A DNA stretch of 56,525 bases from Bimuria novae-zelandiae CBS 107.79 (taxonomy: Eukaryota > Ascomycota > Dothideomycetes > Pleosporales > Didymosphaeriaceae), in the NCBI GenBank assembly GCA_010015655.1, contig ML976818.1, positions 1 through 56,525 on the forward strand. The letters are read 5' to 3'. Below are positions 55,285 to 56,525 of this stretch, in pieces (positions within the stretch are counted from its first letter, which is position 1; each line of letters begins with the position of its first letter). A program made the position numbers and the translations under genes. Below the pieces are notes generated by a model. The model was given only the letters and a program-made list of their open reading frames with translations, ran no database searches and had not been told where the DNA came from.

Positions 55285-55993
55285 AGACTAAGCAGTGTAT
55301 ATACATTAGGGTGAATTCTTTGTATGTGTTTAGAGGCAGTTTAGTGCTGTGAGAAGAAAGAAAAGGAAAGAGTAGGTAGGTGTAGAGAGCCAGTGCTCTA
55401 TTAAATCGGAGCCGTGGCTCTGCGCGAGGAGAGCCTTTGTACCAGGCTTGGCAATACCTGTGTCGAAGGAGATAGGTGTAGTAGGAAGGCAAAGCCAGGC
55501 CTGTCCTTCTTCTTTATCCCCAAGAGTCGTATAATATAAGGCCAGGCTGGCTACCTTGTTTGCGTGTTATGTCAGGTTAGGGACACTAATAGTTAGTCTT
55601 TAGAGAGCTGCGGGCAGCTCTTGTCGTTATAGGTGTTAAGAGCTAGTGCTCTATTAAATCGTGCTATAGCTCTTCGCATAGAGAGCCTTTATATTTAGGC
55701 CTAGCAGGTGCCTATATCTTGCAAGAGCAAGGAGTGTCACGACTATCTCCTTGTCTTAGCTATAGTTATAGCCTTTAACTAAACGTGAAAATCTAAGCAG
55801 CGCACGGGCCATTTTAAAAAGATTTTAGCTTACTAAGGAGCTAAAAGAGAAAATAGGGTAGCGCGCCTGCCACAACGCCTGTAGCTAAAAGAGGACGCTA
55901 GAAAACAGATTTACGAAGGCATTTAAGTCGTGTTTTAATAAAAAATCGATGGATATCGACCTTTCGGTAACCTGGAAAAGTTGATGTTCGGTG
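55285..55993. other. Repeat-derived spacer between the direct repeats
   Basis: No gene. It contains a second internal duplication: AGTGCTCTATTAAATCG occurs near 55391 and again near 55635, each followed by related GC-rich text ending in GAGAGCCTTT. These look like remnants of one repeated element. Composition is moderately TA-rich. Confidence 0.5.
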
Positions 55994-56196
55994 CAGGATT
56001 AGGTGGCTTGGTTAGTTGGTTAGTATTCATTTTACGTCTCTTTAATGGGGATTAAGTCTACTATCTCGCCTCCCAAAGGGCATATACGACGTGCTAAGCT
56101 ATAGAATTATAGTGCTAATACACTACCCTAGAAAGCATTTCTTGCCTGCGCGGGTATTACTACTATTTTGGAACTATAGCTCCCCTTCTAGTTAAG
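55994..56196. repeat. Direct repeat copy 2 (about 203 bp)
   Basis: Second copy of the repeat at 55082-55284. Similarity starts sharply at CAGGATTAGGTGGCTT; sequence to its left is unrelated to that left of copy 1. It stops where the copia LTR begins at 56198, so that element inserted at or near its end. Confidence 0.8.
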
Positions 56197-56197
56197 G

Positions 56198-56389
56198 TGT
56201 TGCAGTAGAAAAGATTGTGGAATTCTTCTGCTCCAGGGTGTACTATCTAGAAGCTACCGAGTATGTATGTGTACGAGCGTAAACATCGCTAGTCCCAGAT
56301 AGGTGTAGCCCTCTCAGAAAGGTGAGTGGCAACTAAGCAAGGGTAGGAGTAACCATCTCATCGAGTAAGAGCCATTAAACCGTCACACA
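56198..56389 (-). repeat. Probable 3' LTR of a copia element running off the window
   Basis: On the minus strand the segment starts TGTGTGACGG and ends CTGCAACA (192 bp, TG...CA). The bases just outside, GGATGAGGGGG on the minus strand (56390-56400), look like a polypurine tract, which always precedes the 3' LTR. The region lacks heavy RIP. The rest of the element lies beyond 56525, so the second LTR and target duplication cannot be checked. Confidence 0.55.
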
Positions 56390-56525
56390 CCCCCTCATCC
56401 TGTAGTCAATCCATGACGTAAGGATGAATCTCTCAAGTGTCCTTCTCCACCTTAAGAACCTTTGAACGAATATCTACCAAGTGTAGTTGCTGTACGAATT
56501 CGATATGCTTCTGTCGAGGAAGGAT
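56390..56525 (-). mobile_element. Internal 3' edge of the right-hand copia element
   Basis: The last 136 bases start with the polypurine tract. Read on the minus strand they give a short frame with KHIEFVQQLHLVDIRSKVLK before a stop, which could be the end of a copia polyprotein (RNase H tail), though this is weak. The element continues past the window. Confidence 0.4.

Overview
The window looks like a contig from a filamentous ascomycete (Pezizomycotina; a Dothideomycete/Pleosporales-like fungus is my best guess, at moderate confidence). Genes carry short 44-90 bp GT-AG introns with CTAAC/CTGAC-type branch sites. A fused bioD-bioA gene is present. The repeat blocks carry the mark of repeat-induced point mutation (RIP): CpA and TpG are almost absent, TpA is in large excess, and TAG/TAA stops replace Gln, Trp and Arg codons. 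All gene models were built by eye from reading frames, splice signals and remembered family motifs; no search was run.

Layout. (1) 1-9.0 kb is a RIP-mutated transposon graveyard: a chromodomain Ty3/gypsy element on +, then a Ty1/copia relic on -. A much less mutated 450-bp solo LTR with a perfect 5-bp target duplication has landed in the copia relic. (2) 9.0-15.7 kb holds a broken gene tail and then a compact biotin cluster: bioDA (-), bioF (+, ending in a peroxisomal ARL signal) and bioB (-, with a mitochondrial-type leader). (3) 16-46.5 kb is a conserved housekeeping block: gamma-tubulin complex protein GCP4, a Cys-rich membrane protein, a YND1-like apyrase, a class I glutamine amidotransferase, a VBA-type MFS transporter, the vacuolar Ca2+-ATPase PMC1, a SNA3/PMP3-type proteolipid with a PPxY motif, a MAPEG protein, DDB1, and RNA polymerase III subunit RPC37. 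A 5.3-kb gene-poor stretch lies before PMC1. (4) 45.6-47.7 kb holds two damaged genes: a PAN-domain secreted protein with a one-base frameshift, and an MFS gene that has lost its first half.

(5) 48.4-53.8 kb is the most unusual locus. It is a long, eroded minus-strand gene that appears to encode three tandem Ulp1/C48-like cysteine-peptidase domains. Domains 2 and 3 keep candidate His-Asp-Gln-Cys residues; domain 1 has lost His, Gln and Cys. A small copia-type element with one LTR, a half-tRNA primer site and an intact gag-like ORF has inserted into domain 2, between its His and Asp motifs. (6) 53.9-56.5 kb returns to repeats: a 266-bp MITE-like element with 21-bp perfect inverted repeats, the C-terminal tail of a RIP-mutated pogo/Fot1-type transposase, a diverged ~203-bp direct repeat, and the 3' end of a copia element running off the window.

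Functionally, the biotin genes form a complete route from the pimeloyl precursor to biotin, spread over peroxisome, mitochondrion and possibly cytosol. PMC1, the VBA-type transporter and SNA3-like protein are vacuole/endosome-linked. DDB1 and RPC37 share a 238-bp bidirectional promoter. The conserved genes sit as an island between two transposon-rich flanks.
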